From positions 24,454 through 88,453 of IMG/VR virus record IMGVR_UViG_3300017773_000002: 64,000 bases of DNA; one strand, 5' to 3'. The DNA is from a virus. The translations under genes and the position numbers were made by a program. Positions 24,400 through 32,493 of the stretch are shown one piece after another; within the stretch, counting starts at the first letter, position 1, and every line of letters starts with the position of its first letter. The notes beneath the pieces were generated by a model. It was not told the DNA's origin. It saw nothing but the letters and a program-made list of their open reading frames with translations, and searched no databases.

Positions 24400-24753
24400 A
24401 TGGGAATTCATGTTAGTGTTTACAAACAAGTTCCGTATGGAAACAGTTTTTTAGATAATGTCGACTGCACCGCTGGTGGTGAGTCTTCATATAGTAAGGG
24501 TTTTACTATAGTTAATGCAGAGGGTCCTTTCGAACCGTGTTCAGATTACCCAGCTGCGGAATTAATTATGGAAGAACCTATCGGTGGTCGTAAGTGTCTT
24601 AGAGTTGTTCCCTCATCGAAGAAGGATAAATGGACAATGTTCGGTGGTAACTATGCCGCAACATCTGACTCACGATTTTCTCAACTTTGTGACCGATTGA
24701 TTGGTGGTCACTTCTATGGTGCTGTTGCTGTCTTTGACCGAGTGGAGTTTTAA
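24400..24753 (+). CDS. early hypothetical protein
   Basis: Start at ATG 24400, a normal distance after GAGAGAG; an upstream ATT in frame lies in the conserved leader. The 117 residues are soluble and beta-rich with several Gly and Cys (VDCTAGGESSYS, GGRKCLRV) and a C-terminal GAVAVFDRVEF. Its strong early promoter suggests a host-takeover gene. No family recognised. Confidence 0.6.
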   Translation: MGIHVSVYKQVPYGNSFLDNVDCTAGGESSYSKGFTIVNAEGPFEPCSDYPAAELIMEEPIGGRKCLRVVPSSKKDKWTMFGGNYAATSDSRFSQLCDRLIGGHFYGAVAVFDRVEF

Positions 24754-24754
24754 T

Positions 24755-24991
24755 ATGACTTTTGATGAAGCCTGTCACTATTTGTGGCGAGAAGAGTTGA
24801 CCGATTGGGGTGAGTACAAAGTCCCCAATCACGTGTATATAACTAAGGGTACGGACCTTGTGGGTTATGTTCCTTATGGTACAAAGGATGTTAAAATATT
24901 TAATTCTCCTATGAAGTCTTGGAGTGCAAGTAGACGAAAGTTTCGCAAGTTTAACAAGAAAGATATTAAATATTATTTTGAAAATAAGTAA
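24755..24991 (+). CDS. early hypothetical basic protein
   Basis: ATG 24755 lies one base after the upstream stop; an in-frame upstream GTG would overlap the previous gene deeply. The 78 residues have an aromatic N-terminal half and a very basic end (SASRRKFRKFNKKDIKYY). Probably co-transcribed with 24400. Confidence 0.55.
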   Translation: MTFDEACHYLWREELTDWGEYKVPNHVYITKGTDLVGYVPYGTKDVKIFNSPMKSWSASRRKFRKFNKKDIKYYFENK

Positions 24992-24999
24992 TAAATGTG

Positions 25000-25028
25000 T
25001 TGACAAAGTGTGTAAAATATTGTATAAT
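25000..25028 (+). promoter_or_regulatory. early sigma70-like promoter with palindromic leader
   Basis: TTGACA (25000-25005), 17-base spacer, TATAAT (25023-25028), followed by AATACCTATGTATT, a variant of the start-site palindrome, and GAGAGAG. Confidence 0.9.
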
Positions 25029-25063
25029 ACCTATGTATTGATAATTGAGAGAGAGTGTTTATT

Positions 25064-25396
25064 ATGAGTTATTTTGTTAAAGAAGATTTCCAATGGGACG
25101 GTATGTACTTGACATACAAAGGTGATTTCGAAGGTGCCAAGTTTATGCAAGATGTTCATCCTAACTGTCACGTAGGTTGGCACGGTAAGTTAAAGCCTGC
25201 TTTTGTCGCGAGATTCAAACATGGTTACAAACCTTGGAAAGCATGGGTTAACTTCCTAGTGAAAAATGTTCATGTTGAGGAGTATATGTATCTTTCTGAC
25301 CACAACAACAAATTCTTCGATGAAGATTATGGGTACGAAGTCGGAGGTTCTCCGGTCTTCGCGATGGAAACTCTTGGATATAAGGGGAAGACATAA
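25064..25396 (+). CDS. early hypothetical protein
   Basis: ATG 25064 fits the GAGAGAG ribosome site; an in-frame GTG at 25055 is too close to it. The 110 residues are rich in Trp, Tyr, Phe and His (HVGWHGKLKPAF, GYKPWKAWVNF) with an acidic end. One-base overlap with the next gene. No family recognised. Confidence 0.6.
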   Translation: MSYFVKEDFQWDGMYLTYKGDFEGAKFMQDVHPNCHVGWHGKLKPAFVARFKHGYKPWKAWVNFLVKNVHVEEYMYLSDHNNKFFDEDYGYEVGGSPVFAMETLGYKGKT

Positions 25397-25593
25397 TGTA
25401 CGGTATAGTTGGTGAGACAATTCAATGGGACACTCCTAGTGGTGTCCTTTCTGGTGAAATAATGTTTGTGCACACTCCTGAAGATATTGATTACTACAGT
25501 ATTGCTACTGGACCCAATCTAATGGACAGACATTTTCTTGATAGTGATACAATGAAAGAACTTAATGTAAAAAACTTAGGAGAAATAAAATGA
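25396..25593 (+). CDS. small early hypothetical protein
   Basis: The 65 residues are acidic and beta-rich (MYGIVGETIQWDTPSGVL). Its ATG overlaps the upstream stop by one base, and its own stop overlaps the next ATG, so it belongs to a tightly coupled early operon. Confidence 0.55.
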   Translation: MYGIVGETIQWDTPSGVLSGEIMFVHTPEDIDYYSIATGPNLMDRHFLDSDTMKELNVKNLGEIK

Positions 25594-25730
25594 GTAAAAT
25601 GAGTACGGTAGTTTTTGAAGTTCAAGAGTTATATGAACAAGCAGTTTCAGTACAGGATATTTCTAATAAGTTAGACCTCCCTTTAGAATTTGTTAAAGAT
25701 ATTGTTTCTTGTATTTGGGATTACGAATGA
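25590..25730 (+). CDS. very small protein with helix-turn-helix-like segment
   Basis: A 46-residue frame from ATG 25590 (with TTAGGAGAA before it) to TGA 25728-25730. The middle VQDISNKLDLPLEFVKDIV resembles a small helix-turn-helix. Overlaps on both sides by a few bases support its reality. Confidence 0.6.
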   Translation: MSKMSTVVFEVQELYEQAVSVQDISNKLDLPLEFVKDIVSCIWDYE

Positions 25731-26272
25731 ATATTTTTAGATTACATGACGACCCTGTTATATCAGCTCAAATGATGTGTGACAAACATGTGGTCAAAAT
25801 GGTCATTGAATATGCCCAGTTACTATCAACCGCTCATCGCGTTATTGATGGTGAAGAATATACTGATAGAACTAAAAGTGGTCGTAGAATAAAACGATGG
25901 AGACTCAATGGTGATGCTCAAGAAAGACTCCTATACAAAGCTTGTCATGTTAACCATCCCTCCGCTATCTGGACAAGAGAAAACAAAAGAAACTACCGAT
26001 GGTTGTATGATCATTTTGTAGCTTGCGCTAAAGAATATACGCACCGTTATGGAAGAATACACGCTACCTATGATAAACTATCTAGTCAGTTGTGGTTCGC
26101 CCCTAAGAATATTAATCAAGTAGGACCTGAGACTGTTATGCCACAATGTATGCCCGAATATTGCAAAAATGATAATGTTACTGAAGGTTACCGTAAATAC
26201 TATCGAGAAGAAAAAAAGTACTTCGCTAAATGGTCTAACCGAGAGGTACCAAAATGGTTTCAAGAAAAGTAG
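25727..26272 (+). CDS. conserved phage protein of unknown function
   Basis: Start placed at ATG 25727, overlapping the upstream stop (ATGA). The 181 residues begin MNIFRLHDDPVISAQMMCDKH followed by VVKMVIEYAQLLSTAHRV, a pattern I recall from many large phages in which the Cys, Asp and His are conserved. The middle HVNHPSAIWTRENKRNYRWL also looks conserved. The His/Cys/Asp-rich helical core suggests metal binding, but no activity is established to my knowledge. Confidence 0.65.
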   Translation: MNIFRLHDDPVISAQMMCDKHVVKMVIEYAQLLSTAHRVIDGEEYTDRTKSGRRIKRWRLNGDAQERLLYKACHVNHPSAIWTRENKRNYRWLYDHFVACAKEYTHRYGRIHATYDKLSSQLWFAPKNINQVGPETVMPQCMPEYCKNDNVTEGYRKYYREEKKYFAKWSNREVPKWFQEK

Positions 26273-26421
26273 GCGTTTGGATACTAAGAATAATGCTTAT
26301 ATTTTGGTTAAGTTTTTCTCAGAAAGCTGACGATGAATTGTTTGGTGTTTTAACAAGTATTCGTAGATTTAACGAATGTCGTAGATTAGTAAAAGATAAA
26401 CCTAATAAAAAGTATATATAA
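26254..26421 (+). CDS. small membrane or secreted protein
   Basis: A 55-residue frame starting inside the end of the previous gene. The first 20 residues are a basic then hydrophobic segment (RKVGVWILRIMLIFWLSF), like a signal or anchor. The rest is basic with one Cys. Moderate support from coupling and composition. Confidence 0.5.
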   Translation: MVSRKVGVWILRIMLIFWLSFSQKADDELFGVLTSIRRFNECRRLVKDKPNKKYI

Positions 26422-26443
26422 TATTAACAGAGGCAATTAAATT

Positions 26444-26881
26444 ATGGCATATACTACAAGAAATCCTGAAGTTTTTGAGATACTTGAAGAGTTCAGTAAA
26501 TCTAAAAATAAAAAATCTCGATTAGAGGTTCTAAGTAAATATTCTGATGTTCAGGCACTTAAGGATGTTTTAAGAGGAACTTTTGACGATTCTTTAGAGT
26601 TTCTTTTACCCGAAGGAAAACCTCCATTCACCCCGAATAACGAAAGAAGTGTTCCCTCCACTCTATTGAGAGGGCATAAAATGTTTGGTATTTTTGTAAA
26701 TGGTGGGCCTGGCACTGATCTCCCTGCCTACAAAAGAGAAAACAAATTTATAGAACTACTAGAGTCTATCCATCCTAAAGATGCTGATTTAGTTCTCTCT
26801 ATGATAGAGAAAAAATCACCAATAAAATTCTTAACTAAAAAACTTGTACAGGAGGCATTCCCCGATTTGATCCGTAAGTAA
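26444..26881 (+). CDS. conserved T4-like phage protein
   Basis: The 145 residues are helical in both halves around a conserved-looking Pro/Gly-rich centre (LPEGKPPFTPNN, VPSTLLRGHKMFGIFVNGGP). I recall proteins of this pattern from marine T4-like phages near early genes, without a named activity. The C-terminal VQEAFPDLIRK is amphipathic. Preceded by AGAGGCA as ribosome site. Confidence 0.6.
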   Translation: MAYTTRNPEVFEILEEFSKSKNKKSRLEVLSKYSDVQALKDVLRGTFDDSLEFLLPEGKPPFTPNNERSVPSTLLRGHKMFGIFVNGGPGTDLPAYKRENKFIELLESIHPKDADLVLSMIEKKSPIKFLTKKLVQEAFPDLIRK

Positions 26882-26926
26882 CCCAAGGTAGCAGCTTAAA
26901 CCCACTCGACCTATAAGGAATCTACT

Positions 26927-27070
26927 ATGTCGAATAATAAAGTAAGTAATAAAACTGCAACAATTCATAGAACGTCCATGTCACTCTCCCAAACGACATA
27001 CAATTATTATTGTAATTCGAATGTGACAACGGATAATTATTATACTACAACAAAGGGTTCCAACTGCTAA
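26927..27070 (+). CDS. tiny Asn/Thr/Tyr-rich hypothetical protein
   Basis: A 47-residue frame from ATG 26927, preceded by AAGGAA, to TAA 27068-27070. Composition is unusual (Asn, Thr, Ser, Tyr, with two Cys) and no acidic residues are seen except one Asp. It could be a real small gene or a chance frame in a 270-base gap. The remainder of the gap to 27152 holds a possible hairpin CAGGAT/ATCCTG but nothing else clear. Confidence 0.4.
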   Translation: MSNNKVSNKTATIHRTSMSLSQTTYNYYCNSNVTTDNYYTTTKGSNC

Positions 27071-27152
27071 ATAGGGGGTGATCATATCTCTTCAGGATCA
27101 GATCTCGCGTATCCTGTCGTATTGATCTACTTTATGACCAGTGAATTTTATT

Positions 27153-27389
27153 ATGGCAATTTACAACTTTAAAAATAAAGAAACCGGAGAGATCTTTGAA
27201 AAGACTCTTCGGATTTCTGACTTAGACGAATTTAAAAAAAATAATCCGGAACTGACTCAGGTTATATTATCTGCGCCTAAACTCGTTTCTGGACATACTA
27301 CAGCTCGTCAGTTGGCCGGTTCAGAATGGAATGACCATCTGAAAAATATCAAGAAGGGTGCTGGTAAGCACTCAACAATCAACACTTAA
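27153..27389 (+). CDS. FmdB-like small protein without zinc cysteines
   Basis: ATG 27153 chosen over a GTG 12 bases upstream. The 78 residues begin MAIYNFKNKETGEIFEKTL, the layout of FmdB-type zinc-ribbon proteins (x-Y-x-F-x-x-x-x-T/C-G-x-x-F-E), but the metal-binding cysteines are absent. The end SEWNDHLKNIKKGAGKHST is typical of phage versions. The role is unknown. Confidence 0.6.
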   Translation: MAIYNFKNKETGEIFEKTLRISDLDEFKKNNPELTQVILSAPKLVSGHTTARQLAGSEWNDHLKNIKKGAGKHSTINT

Positions 27390-27404
27390 TATAGGAATAT
27401 ATAC

Positions 27405-27851
27405 ATGAATAGAGAAAATGTCTTTGAGACGTTAAAAATAGATGAAGGCGTTAAGTATGAAATTTATCTTGACCATCTTGGTTACCCTACTTTTGGTGTG
27501 GGGCATTTGGTCACGGAAAATGATCCGGAATACGGACAAGATGTTGGAACAGAAATCTCTGAAGAGAGAGTCTGGGAATGTTTCGAAACCGATCTGGACA
27601 CCGCGATTTCCGAGTGCGAAGCTCTATACGAAGAGCGGACTTATGGAGATTTCCCCGACGAAGTCAAAGAGATACTGGTTAATATGATGTTCAATATGGG
27701 AAGGACTCGTCTTAGTAAGTTTAAGAACATGACTGCTGCATTACTGGATGGTGACTGGGAAAGAGCTGCTGTAGAAGGTAGAGATTCTCGTTGGCACAAA
27801 CAAGTAACGAATCGAGCAGAACGATTAATGGTGAGACTAGAGAATGTCTAA
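27405..27851 (+). CDS. e: T4-type lysozyme/endolysin (glycoside hydrolase 24)
   Basis: The 148 residues align by eye with T4 lysozyme: VFETLKIDEGVKYEIYLDHLG with catalytic Glu14 and Asp23, Thr29 in PTFGVGH, then INMMFNMG-like (VNMMFNMGRTRLSKF), DWERAAVEGRDSRWHKQ and NRAERLM. These match the T4 active site order E-D-T. It would cleave peptidoglycan at lysis. It is slightly shorter than T4 lysozyme at the C-terminus. No signal peptide, so it needs a holin. Its stop overlaps the next gene. Confidence 0.92.
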   Translation: MNRENVFETLKIDEGVKYEIYLDHLGYPTFGVGHLVTENDPEYGQDVGTEISEERVWECFETDLDTAISECEALYEERTYGDFPDEVKEILVNMMFNMGRTRLSKFKNMTAALLDGDWERAAVEGRDSRWHKQVTNRAERLMVRLENV

Positions 27852-28689
27852 AAACGCTATCTTCCAATATATGATAACAAGTAGTGTTGTCGACCAACGT
27901 GGAGACATCAAAGGAAGAAACCGATCAGAACTCTATCAAGAGTGCGCATCAATATCTAGGAAATCTTTTGAAGCATATGCAGATTTGATTTGCGCTGACC
28001 ATCACTACTCGGATAAAAGAGTATTCACTGAAGGACATGGTTGTTCGACATCACTTCTTTATGAATGTCTTCGAGTGATTTATGATCCAATGTTTGACAA
28101 ATATGATAACGTTCTATTTGTTGATACTGATATTGTAGTGAACACAACAAAAAATATATTTGATGAATGTTGTGTTGGCGCAGAAGTCTATGGTGTATTG
28201 GAATCAGATATAGTTACATCAAATGGCGGTGGGTATAATTCTTGGGACTATAAAGAAAGTACATACAATGACTTCTGTTCTAAGTTTGATATGCATAACT
28301 GTCCTATATTGCCGACATTACCTCCCAGTAGACCATCTAAGTTGACAATCCTCAATACTGGAGTGGTTATCTGGACTAAGGAAGCCAGACTTCGTGCGAG
28401 AAAGGAGTTTGATTCTTGGGAAGATTGGTGTTATTCTCAACCATCTTTTCATATGTCTATAATGAACGATCAACCCTATATTTCCGCACAACTTGGAAAA
28501 CATGAATTCGACCTAGAATGTTTGGGTCAAGAATGGAACGATTCTCCGCATTATAATACAGAAGAAGAATTCTTCGAAAAGGCTAACTTCTGTCATTATA
28601 CCGGAGGAGACTGGAAGATAGATATGACTCGTCATTGGCATCAAAGAAAGTATAAAGTAATGCCTTGGGAAAGAACTTTAGTTCCATAG
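27844..28689 (+). CDS. glycosyltransferase (GT8-like, DxD)
   Basis: The 281 residues have NVLFVDTDIVVN at 89-100 with DTD as the metal-binding DxD, an upstream acceptor-like helix, TILNTGVVIWTKEA as the typical product-strand motif, and a C-terminal FCHYTGGDWK as in GT8-type enzymes that end with H..G..K. It overlaps the lysozyme gene by eight bases. Donor and acceptor unknown. Confidence 0.75.
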   Translation: MSKNAIFQYMITSSVVDQRGDIKGRNRSELYQECASISRKSFEAYADLICADHHYSDKRVFTEGHGCSTSLLYECLRVIYDPMFDKYDNVLFVDTDIVVNTTKNIFDECCVGAEVYGVLESDIVTSNGGGYNSWDYKESTYNDFCSKFDMHNCPILPTLPPSRPSKLTILNTGVVIWTKEARLRARKEFDSWEDWCYSQPSFHMSIMNDQPYISAQLGKHEFDLECLGQEWNDSPHYNTEEEFFEKANFCHYTGGDWKIDMTRHWHQRKYKVMPWERTLVP

Positions 28690-28694
28690 AACAC

Positions 28695-28723
28695 TTGACA
28701 TTTCTTGTTCAATGGGTTATAAT
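28695..28723 (+). promoter_or_regulatory. early sigma70-like promoter with palindromic leader
   Basis: TTGACA (28695-28700), 17-base spacer, TATAAT (28718-28723), then AATACCTGTATT, the same start-site palindrome, and GGAGAT before ATG 28747. Confidence 0.9.
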
Positions 28724-28746
28724 ACCTGTATTGAATGGAGATATAA

Positions 28747-29328
28747 ATGAAAGAAAAAGTAATATTAGTAGACTGTGATGGTGTTTTGTTGGATTGGGTC
28801 TACGCATTCACTCAGTGGATGGATCGTCACGGATATAAGTTAGATCCTAATGCTGACAAGATTTACAGTATCAACCAAAGATACAACATAGAAAAATTAG
28901 AAGGTAAAAGGCTCGTAAGAATGTTCAATGAGAGTGCGGTAATTCGTAAATTACCTCCTCTTAGAGACGCTATGAAGTATGTTAAGAAGTTGCATGAACA
29001 ACATGGTTATGTTTTCCATGCAATAACTAGTTTGAGTAACGATCAGTATGCACAACATTTAAGAACTAAAAATCTTATTGAATTGTTCGGTCCAACACCC
29101 TTCGAGAAGTATGTTTATTTAGATACTGGTGCTGATAAAGACGAAGCTTTAGAAGAGTATCGTGATACTGGATGTTACTGGATAGAAGACAAACCTGAGA
29201 ACTGTGATGTTGGTTCTAAGATGGGTTTAGAAAGTTTATTGGTTGCTCATGAGCACAATGCAAATTACAAGGGACACGCAACACGTGTTCAAAACTGGAA
29301 AGAGATCTATAAGATCATAACTGAATAA
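28747..29328 (+). CDS. HAD-family 5'(3')-deoxyribonucleotidase-like protein
   Basis: The 193 residues begin with VDCDGVLLDW (Asp9, Asp11), the nucleophile and acid/base pair of HAD phosphatases in the arrangement of deoxyribonucleotidases. A small cap follows with YNIEKLEGKRLVRMFNES. AITSLSN matches motif II, KYVYLDTGADKDE carries the Lys region and CYWIEDKPENC is the final Asp motif. It would trim nucleotide pools. It has its own early promoter and lies near a MazG-like gene. Confidence 0.72.
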   Translation: MKEKVILVDCDGVLLDWVYAFTQWMDRHGYKLDPNADKIYSINQRYNIEKLEGKRLVRMFNESAVIRKLPPLRDAMKYVKKLHEQHGYVFHAITSLSNDQYAQHLRTKNLIELFGPTPFEKYVYLDTGADKDEALEEYRDTGCYWIEDKPENCDVGSKMGLESLLVAHEHNANYKGHATRVQNWKEIYKIITE

Positions 29329-29337
29329 GGAGTCAAT

Positions 29338-29613
29338 ATGACTATTAAAGCGCCTAACTGGTGTCCACATGCGGTACCTACTTCAAGAGGATGGGAGAAT
29401 CCCGTTACTGGAGAAGTGTATAAAAAACAAGTTTTAACAACTGAACAAATCGCTGAATTTTTTACTGCGGCTGCTCCTTCAGAACCACCCGTGGTTCAAA
29501 AGGTTGTTTTCGATTCTTTTGACGTAAAACCAACTTCTTCTATGCAGTTAAATGAAGTTATGTACGACAATAAAATGGACGAGAACAATTCAAATAAGGA
29601 ATGGGCAGATTAA
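29338..29613 (+). CDS. hypothetical protein
   Basis: The 91 residues begin MTIKAPNWCPHAVPTSRGW and contain a central Ala/Pro segment; the start with Trp, Cys and His could be a small metal-binding N-terminus. It lies between the nucleotidase and the MazG-like gene with a good ribosome site (AAGGAGTC). No family recognised. Confidence 0.55.
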   Translation: MTIKAPNWCPHAVPTSRGWENPVTGEVYKKQVLTTEQIAEFFTAAAPSEPPVVQKVVFDSFDVKPTSSMQLNEVMYDNKMDENNSNKEWAD

Positions 29614-29615
29614 AA

Positions 29616-29927
29616 ATGCTTAAACACAATGACTCCGCCACTGAACTATTGACTATTCTTCAAGAAGAGTGTGCGGAAGTCATACAAGAAGCCTCTAAAG
29701 TTAAAAGGTTTGGTCAAGAACAATCCAATATAAGTAGACTCGCTAAAGAAGTGGGTGACTTAGTTTGTATGATTGAACTTTTACAAGAATGGGAAGTTGT
29801 TTCTCATAGTGCTGTAGAAAATTCTAGACAACAAAAATTAGATAAATTAAAAATATGGTCTAATTTATTTTCAAGTGAAGAAGAAAGGTCCCTATATTAT
29901 GACGACATTGTTGTCTCTGAGAACTGA
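29616..29927 (+). CDS. MazG-like NTP pyrophosphohydrolase
   Basis: I prefer ATG 29616, two bases after the upstream stop, to an ATG at 29601 that sits on its own ribosome site. The 103 residues have LQEECAEVIQEASK with the EExxE metal motif (Glu17, Glu18, Glu21) and KEVGDLVCMIELL with the paired E..D at 45-48, the pattern of all-alpha MazG/dUTPase-like hydrolases. Phage MazG proteins are proposed to hydrolyse (d)NTPs or alter stress nucleotides. A neighbouring nucleotidase supports a nucleotide role. Confidence 0.75.
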   Translation: MLKHNDSATELLTILQEECAEVIQEASKVKRFGQEQSNISRLAKEVGDLVCMIELLQEWEVVSHSAVENSRQQKLDKLKIWSNLFSSEEERSLYYDDIVVSEN

Positions 29928-30150
29928 TAAAAACATATCTATCCTTAAGTGGATAGGAACTATATTATTTTTCACAGCTGGAATTTTACTAAGTAGCAAG
30001 ATAGGAATAAGTCGATGGGGGTATATTTTATTCTTTATCGGACACTTAATTTTTATCTATGTTTTTTGGAAAGATCGTCCCATGCTTACACAAAATATTA
30101 TGTTTACGACAATAGACTTATGGGGAATTTATCGTTGGTGGTTGATATAA
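29899..30150 (+). CDS. small multi-pass membrane protein
   Basis: ATG 29899 is used, with AAAGG upstream; an earlier GTG in frame lies deep in the previous gene. The 83 residues have about three hydrophobic segments (ILKWIGTILFFTAGILL, WGYILFFIGHLIFIYVFW, and a shorter C-terminal FTTIDLWGIYRWWLI). The end resembles small transporter fragments such as PnuC tails, but this is weak. Overlaps the MazG-like gene by 29 bases. Confidence 0.6.
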   Translation: MTTLLSLRTDKNISILKWIGTILFFTAGILLSSKIGISRWGYILFFIGHLIFIYVFWKDRPMLTQNIMFTTIDLWGIYRWWLI

Positions 30151-30157
30151 AATAATA

Positions 30158-30165
30158 TATAAATA
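30158..30165 (+). promoter_or_regulatory. T4-type late promoter TATAAATA
   Basis: Perfect late box in the gap between the membrane protein and the carbamoyltransferase gene, 29 bases before its ATG. It probably drives a long late operon. Confidence 0.85.
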
Positions 30166-30193
30166 AACATATCACCAATTTAAGGATAAATCG

Positions 30194-31645
30194 ATGAAGT
30201 ATGTGGGTTTTAGTGAACATTATCATGATGCTGGTTTTGTAATTATAGATGAGTCCGGAAATGTAGATTTTGCTACACATTCAGAACGATATAGTAAGAA
30301 GAAAAATGATCCCAGAATAAACTCAGAAATATGGAAAAGAGTTTGTGAGGGGGATCATATTTCCTTTTATGAAGACCACTCCTTAAAATTTAATGTTAGG
30401 GGTGGTCTTGGTACCTCAAACTATAGACCAGAAAATAATAGACATTTTGATATCTCGTATCTTCATCATCAATCTCATTGCGCTACAGCTTTCTACACTC
30501 GTCCTTGGGATAGTGTGGATGATACTGTTCAGGTTTCTATAGATGGAGTTGGTGAACTTCAGACAGCCTGTATTTTAGATAAAGATTTTAATTTAATTAA
30601 AGAATGGCATTATCCTAAATCTGTGGGTTTGATTTACACGCTAGTAACAACATTTTTAGGTTTGCGTCCCCTCGAAGACGAATATGTTGTAATGGGACTA
30701 TCCTCCTATGGAGAGGATAAATTCAGTAATTGGATAATAGAACAATATAAAAATTTTTCTGATACCGCTGATGAAGTTTCTATGGGAATTTTGGTTGGTG
30801 ATCCGGAAAAATCCGACAGAGAAAAACAAAGAATAAATTTTCGTGATGTTTTAAAACAAAAAGTCGAATCTAACTCTAGAGAAGATGCTGCAGCATCTTG
30901 TCAGGCATTTGCCGAATGGGCTATTATGGATATAATGCAAGAAGCCCGAAAACACGGTAGTAAGTTGGTGTATAGTGGCGGATGCGCACAAAATGTAATT
31001 ATTAATTCATTACTTCCTAAAATATTTGATGAAGTTCATATCGCAGTATCCCCCACTGATGCCGGTTCAGCTTTAGGTTGTGCCGCACTTTCTTGGGCAA
31101 AAGAAACTGGTAAGAATAAACTTATTTGGACCCCGTATTCCGGTTATAATATCGAAAGAAAAATCAATCCCAAAAAAATTGTCGATCATTTAATAGAAAA
31201 AAAAATATGCGGTATAGCTAACGGTAAAGCTGAATTTGGACCTAGAGCTTTGGGCAATAGATCTTTGATTGCTGATGTCAGATACGATGTTAAAGATACG
31301 GTAAATAATATCAAACGAAGACAAATGTATCGTCCTTTCGCTCCAGCTATATTAGAGGAATATGTGGAAGACTACTTCCTTGGATGTACTAATGAATATA
31401 TGCAATATACTTCTATTGCGTTACATGACTATAAGTCAGTTACTCATATAGACGGTACTGCTAGAGTACAAGTGGTAAAGAAAGACTGTAATTCTATATT
31501 TCGAAAAATAATTGAAGAGTATTATGAACGTACTGGAGTCCCCATGTTACTAAATACTTCTTTAAATATACGTGGAAGACCTATGGTCAACGACGAAAAT
31601 GACGCTAAACTTTGGCAACAACAGTATAATGTAAAGGTATTTTAA
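30194..31645 (+). CDS. carbamoyltransferase (NodU/CmcH family)
   Basis: The 483 residues match the family throughout. The N-terminal TsaD-like domain starts GFSEHYHDAG, has HHQSHCATAFYTRPW and VSIDGVGE as metal and nucleotide sites, VMGLSSYG and YSGGCAQNVIIN, then SPTDAGSALGCA. The C-terminal YrdC-like domain has NGKAEFGPRALGNRS and RPFAPAILEE, and ends with PMLLNTSLNIRGRPMV. Such enzymes use carbamoyl phosphate and ATP to carbamoylate sugars or natural products. Here the acceptor is probably a sugar, given the neighbouring glycosyltransferases. Confidence 0.92.
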   Translation: MKYVGFSEHYHDAGFVIIDESGNVDFATHSERYSKKKNDPRINSEIWKRVCEGDHISFYEDHSLKFNVRGGLGTSNYRPENNRHFDISYLHHQSHCATAFYTRPWDSVDDTVQVSIDGVGELQTACILDKDFNLIKEWHYPKSVGLIYTLVTTFLGLRPLEDEYVVMGLSSYGEDKFSNWIIEQYKNFSDTADEVSMGILVGDPEKSDREKQRINFRDVLKQKVESNSREDAAASCQAFAEWAIMDIMQEARKHGSKLVYSGGCAQNVIINSLLPKIFDEVHIAVSPTDAGSALGCAALSWAKETGKNKLIWTPYSGYNIERKINPKKIVDHLIEKKICGIANGKAEFGPRALGNRSLIADVRYDVKDTVNNIKRRQMYRPFAPAILEEYVEDYFLGCTNEYMQYTSIALHDYKSVTHIDGTARVQVVKKDCNSIFRKIIEEYYERTGVPMLLNTSLNIRGRPMVNDENDAKLWQQQYNVKVF

Positions 31646-31646
31646 A

Positions 31647-32003
31647 ATGGCAAAAGCAACAAAAGAAAAAGAAAAAACGCTCACGGTAGATAGTGATGGT
31701 TCTCTAGCCAAAGCTGATACCAATGGTGATGGTCATGTAACAGAGACCGAACTGGAAATGCATATGGAGTTCAAAAGAAAAGAACTTGAAGATGCTGATG
31801 CGATGCGAGATGCACAACGAAAGATGGCTTGGTTCTCTCTATATGGAATGTTGTTATATCCTTTCGCGGTTGTTCTTGCATCTGTCGTAGGTTTAGATGA
31901 AGCGACAAAGACACTGGGTTCTATGGCTCCCACATACTTCGTTTCGGTTGCTGCTATAGTTGCGGCATTTTATGCGAAGGAAGCAATGGGTACTAAAAAA
32001 TAA
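31647..32003 (+). CDS. EF-hand membrane protein, holin candidate
   Basis: The 118 residues contain a canonical EF-hand loop DTNGDGHVTETE (24-35), a charged helix, then two hydrophobic segments (WFSLYGMLLYPFAVVLASVVG and YFVSVAAIVAAFYA). Related EF-hand plus two-helix proteins occur in marine T4-like phages. Two closely spaced membrane helices and late expression make it a holin candidate, and calcium could control it, but a structural role is also possible. It lies one base after the carbamoyltransferase stop. Confidence 0.65.
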   Translation: MAKATKEKEKTLTVDSDGSLAKADTNGDGHVTETELEMHMEFKRKELEDADAMRDAQRKMAWFSLYGMLLYPFAVVLASVVGLDEATKTLGSMAPTYFVSVAAIVAAFYAKEAMGTKK

Positions 32004-32013
32004 GGATTGATAG

Positions 32014-32493
32014 ATGTCACATAAAGATGTAAATCCACATATATTATTTCCTTTTTTAATTTCTTGTGCGGCTGCTTTTATTATTTCCTTCGCATTTGAT
32101 AACGTAAAACATAGAGGTCATAACCCCCAAAGTGCATGTATAAATGAGTGTTATGAAAAGTTGTTAGAAAGACGAGAAGTTGCTAGGGTCGCTAAAATAG
32201 AAGAAGAAAGACTTATCGCAGCAGGCGTTATTGAAGCTCCTGTAGTCGTGGAAGACCCCACCCCACCTATGTGGAATGGATGTGCTGGGTGTCATGGCAC
32301 GAAGGGTGAAGGAATGGGAATGTTTCCAAAGATCGCTGGTCAAAGTAAAGAATACATTACAACTGCTTTACTGGAATATAAAAATAGACAAGAGAGGGGA
32401 AGACAGTCCATGATAATGTGGTCACAGGCATCTTTTTTGTCTGATAGAGATATTGACACTCTCGGAAATTTCATTAGTAATTTGGAAAACTGA
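32014..32493 (+). CDS. membrane-anchored c-type cytochrome
   Basis: The 159 residues begin with a hydrophobic anchor (11-27) and a charged linker (40-85). A class I cytochrome c domain follows: WNGCAGCHGTKGEG with the haem motif CAGCH at 90-94, MFPKIAGQSKEYI, LLEYKNRQERGRQSMIMW with Met133 or Met135 as likely axial ligand, and LSDRDIDTLGNFISNL as the C-terminal helix. This matches c4/c5-like mono-haem cytochromes. The haem domain would face the periplasm and need the host haem-attachment machinery. It lies in a late operon, which is unusual for an electron carrier. Confidence 0.88.
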   Translation: MSHKDVNPHILFPFLISCAAAFIISFAFDNVKHRGHNPQSACINECYEKLLERREVARVAKIEEERLIAAGVIEAPVVVEDPTPPMWNGCAGCHGTKGEGMGMFPKIAGQSKEYITTALLEYKNRQERGRQSMIMWSQASFLSDRDIDTLGNFISNLEN

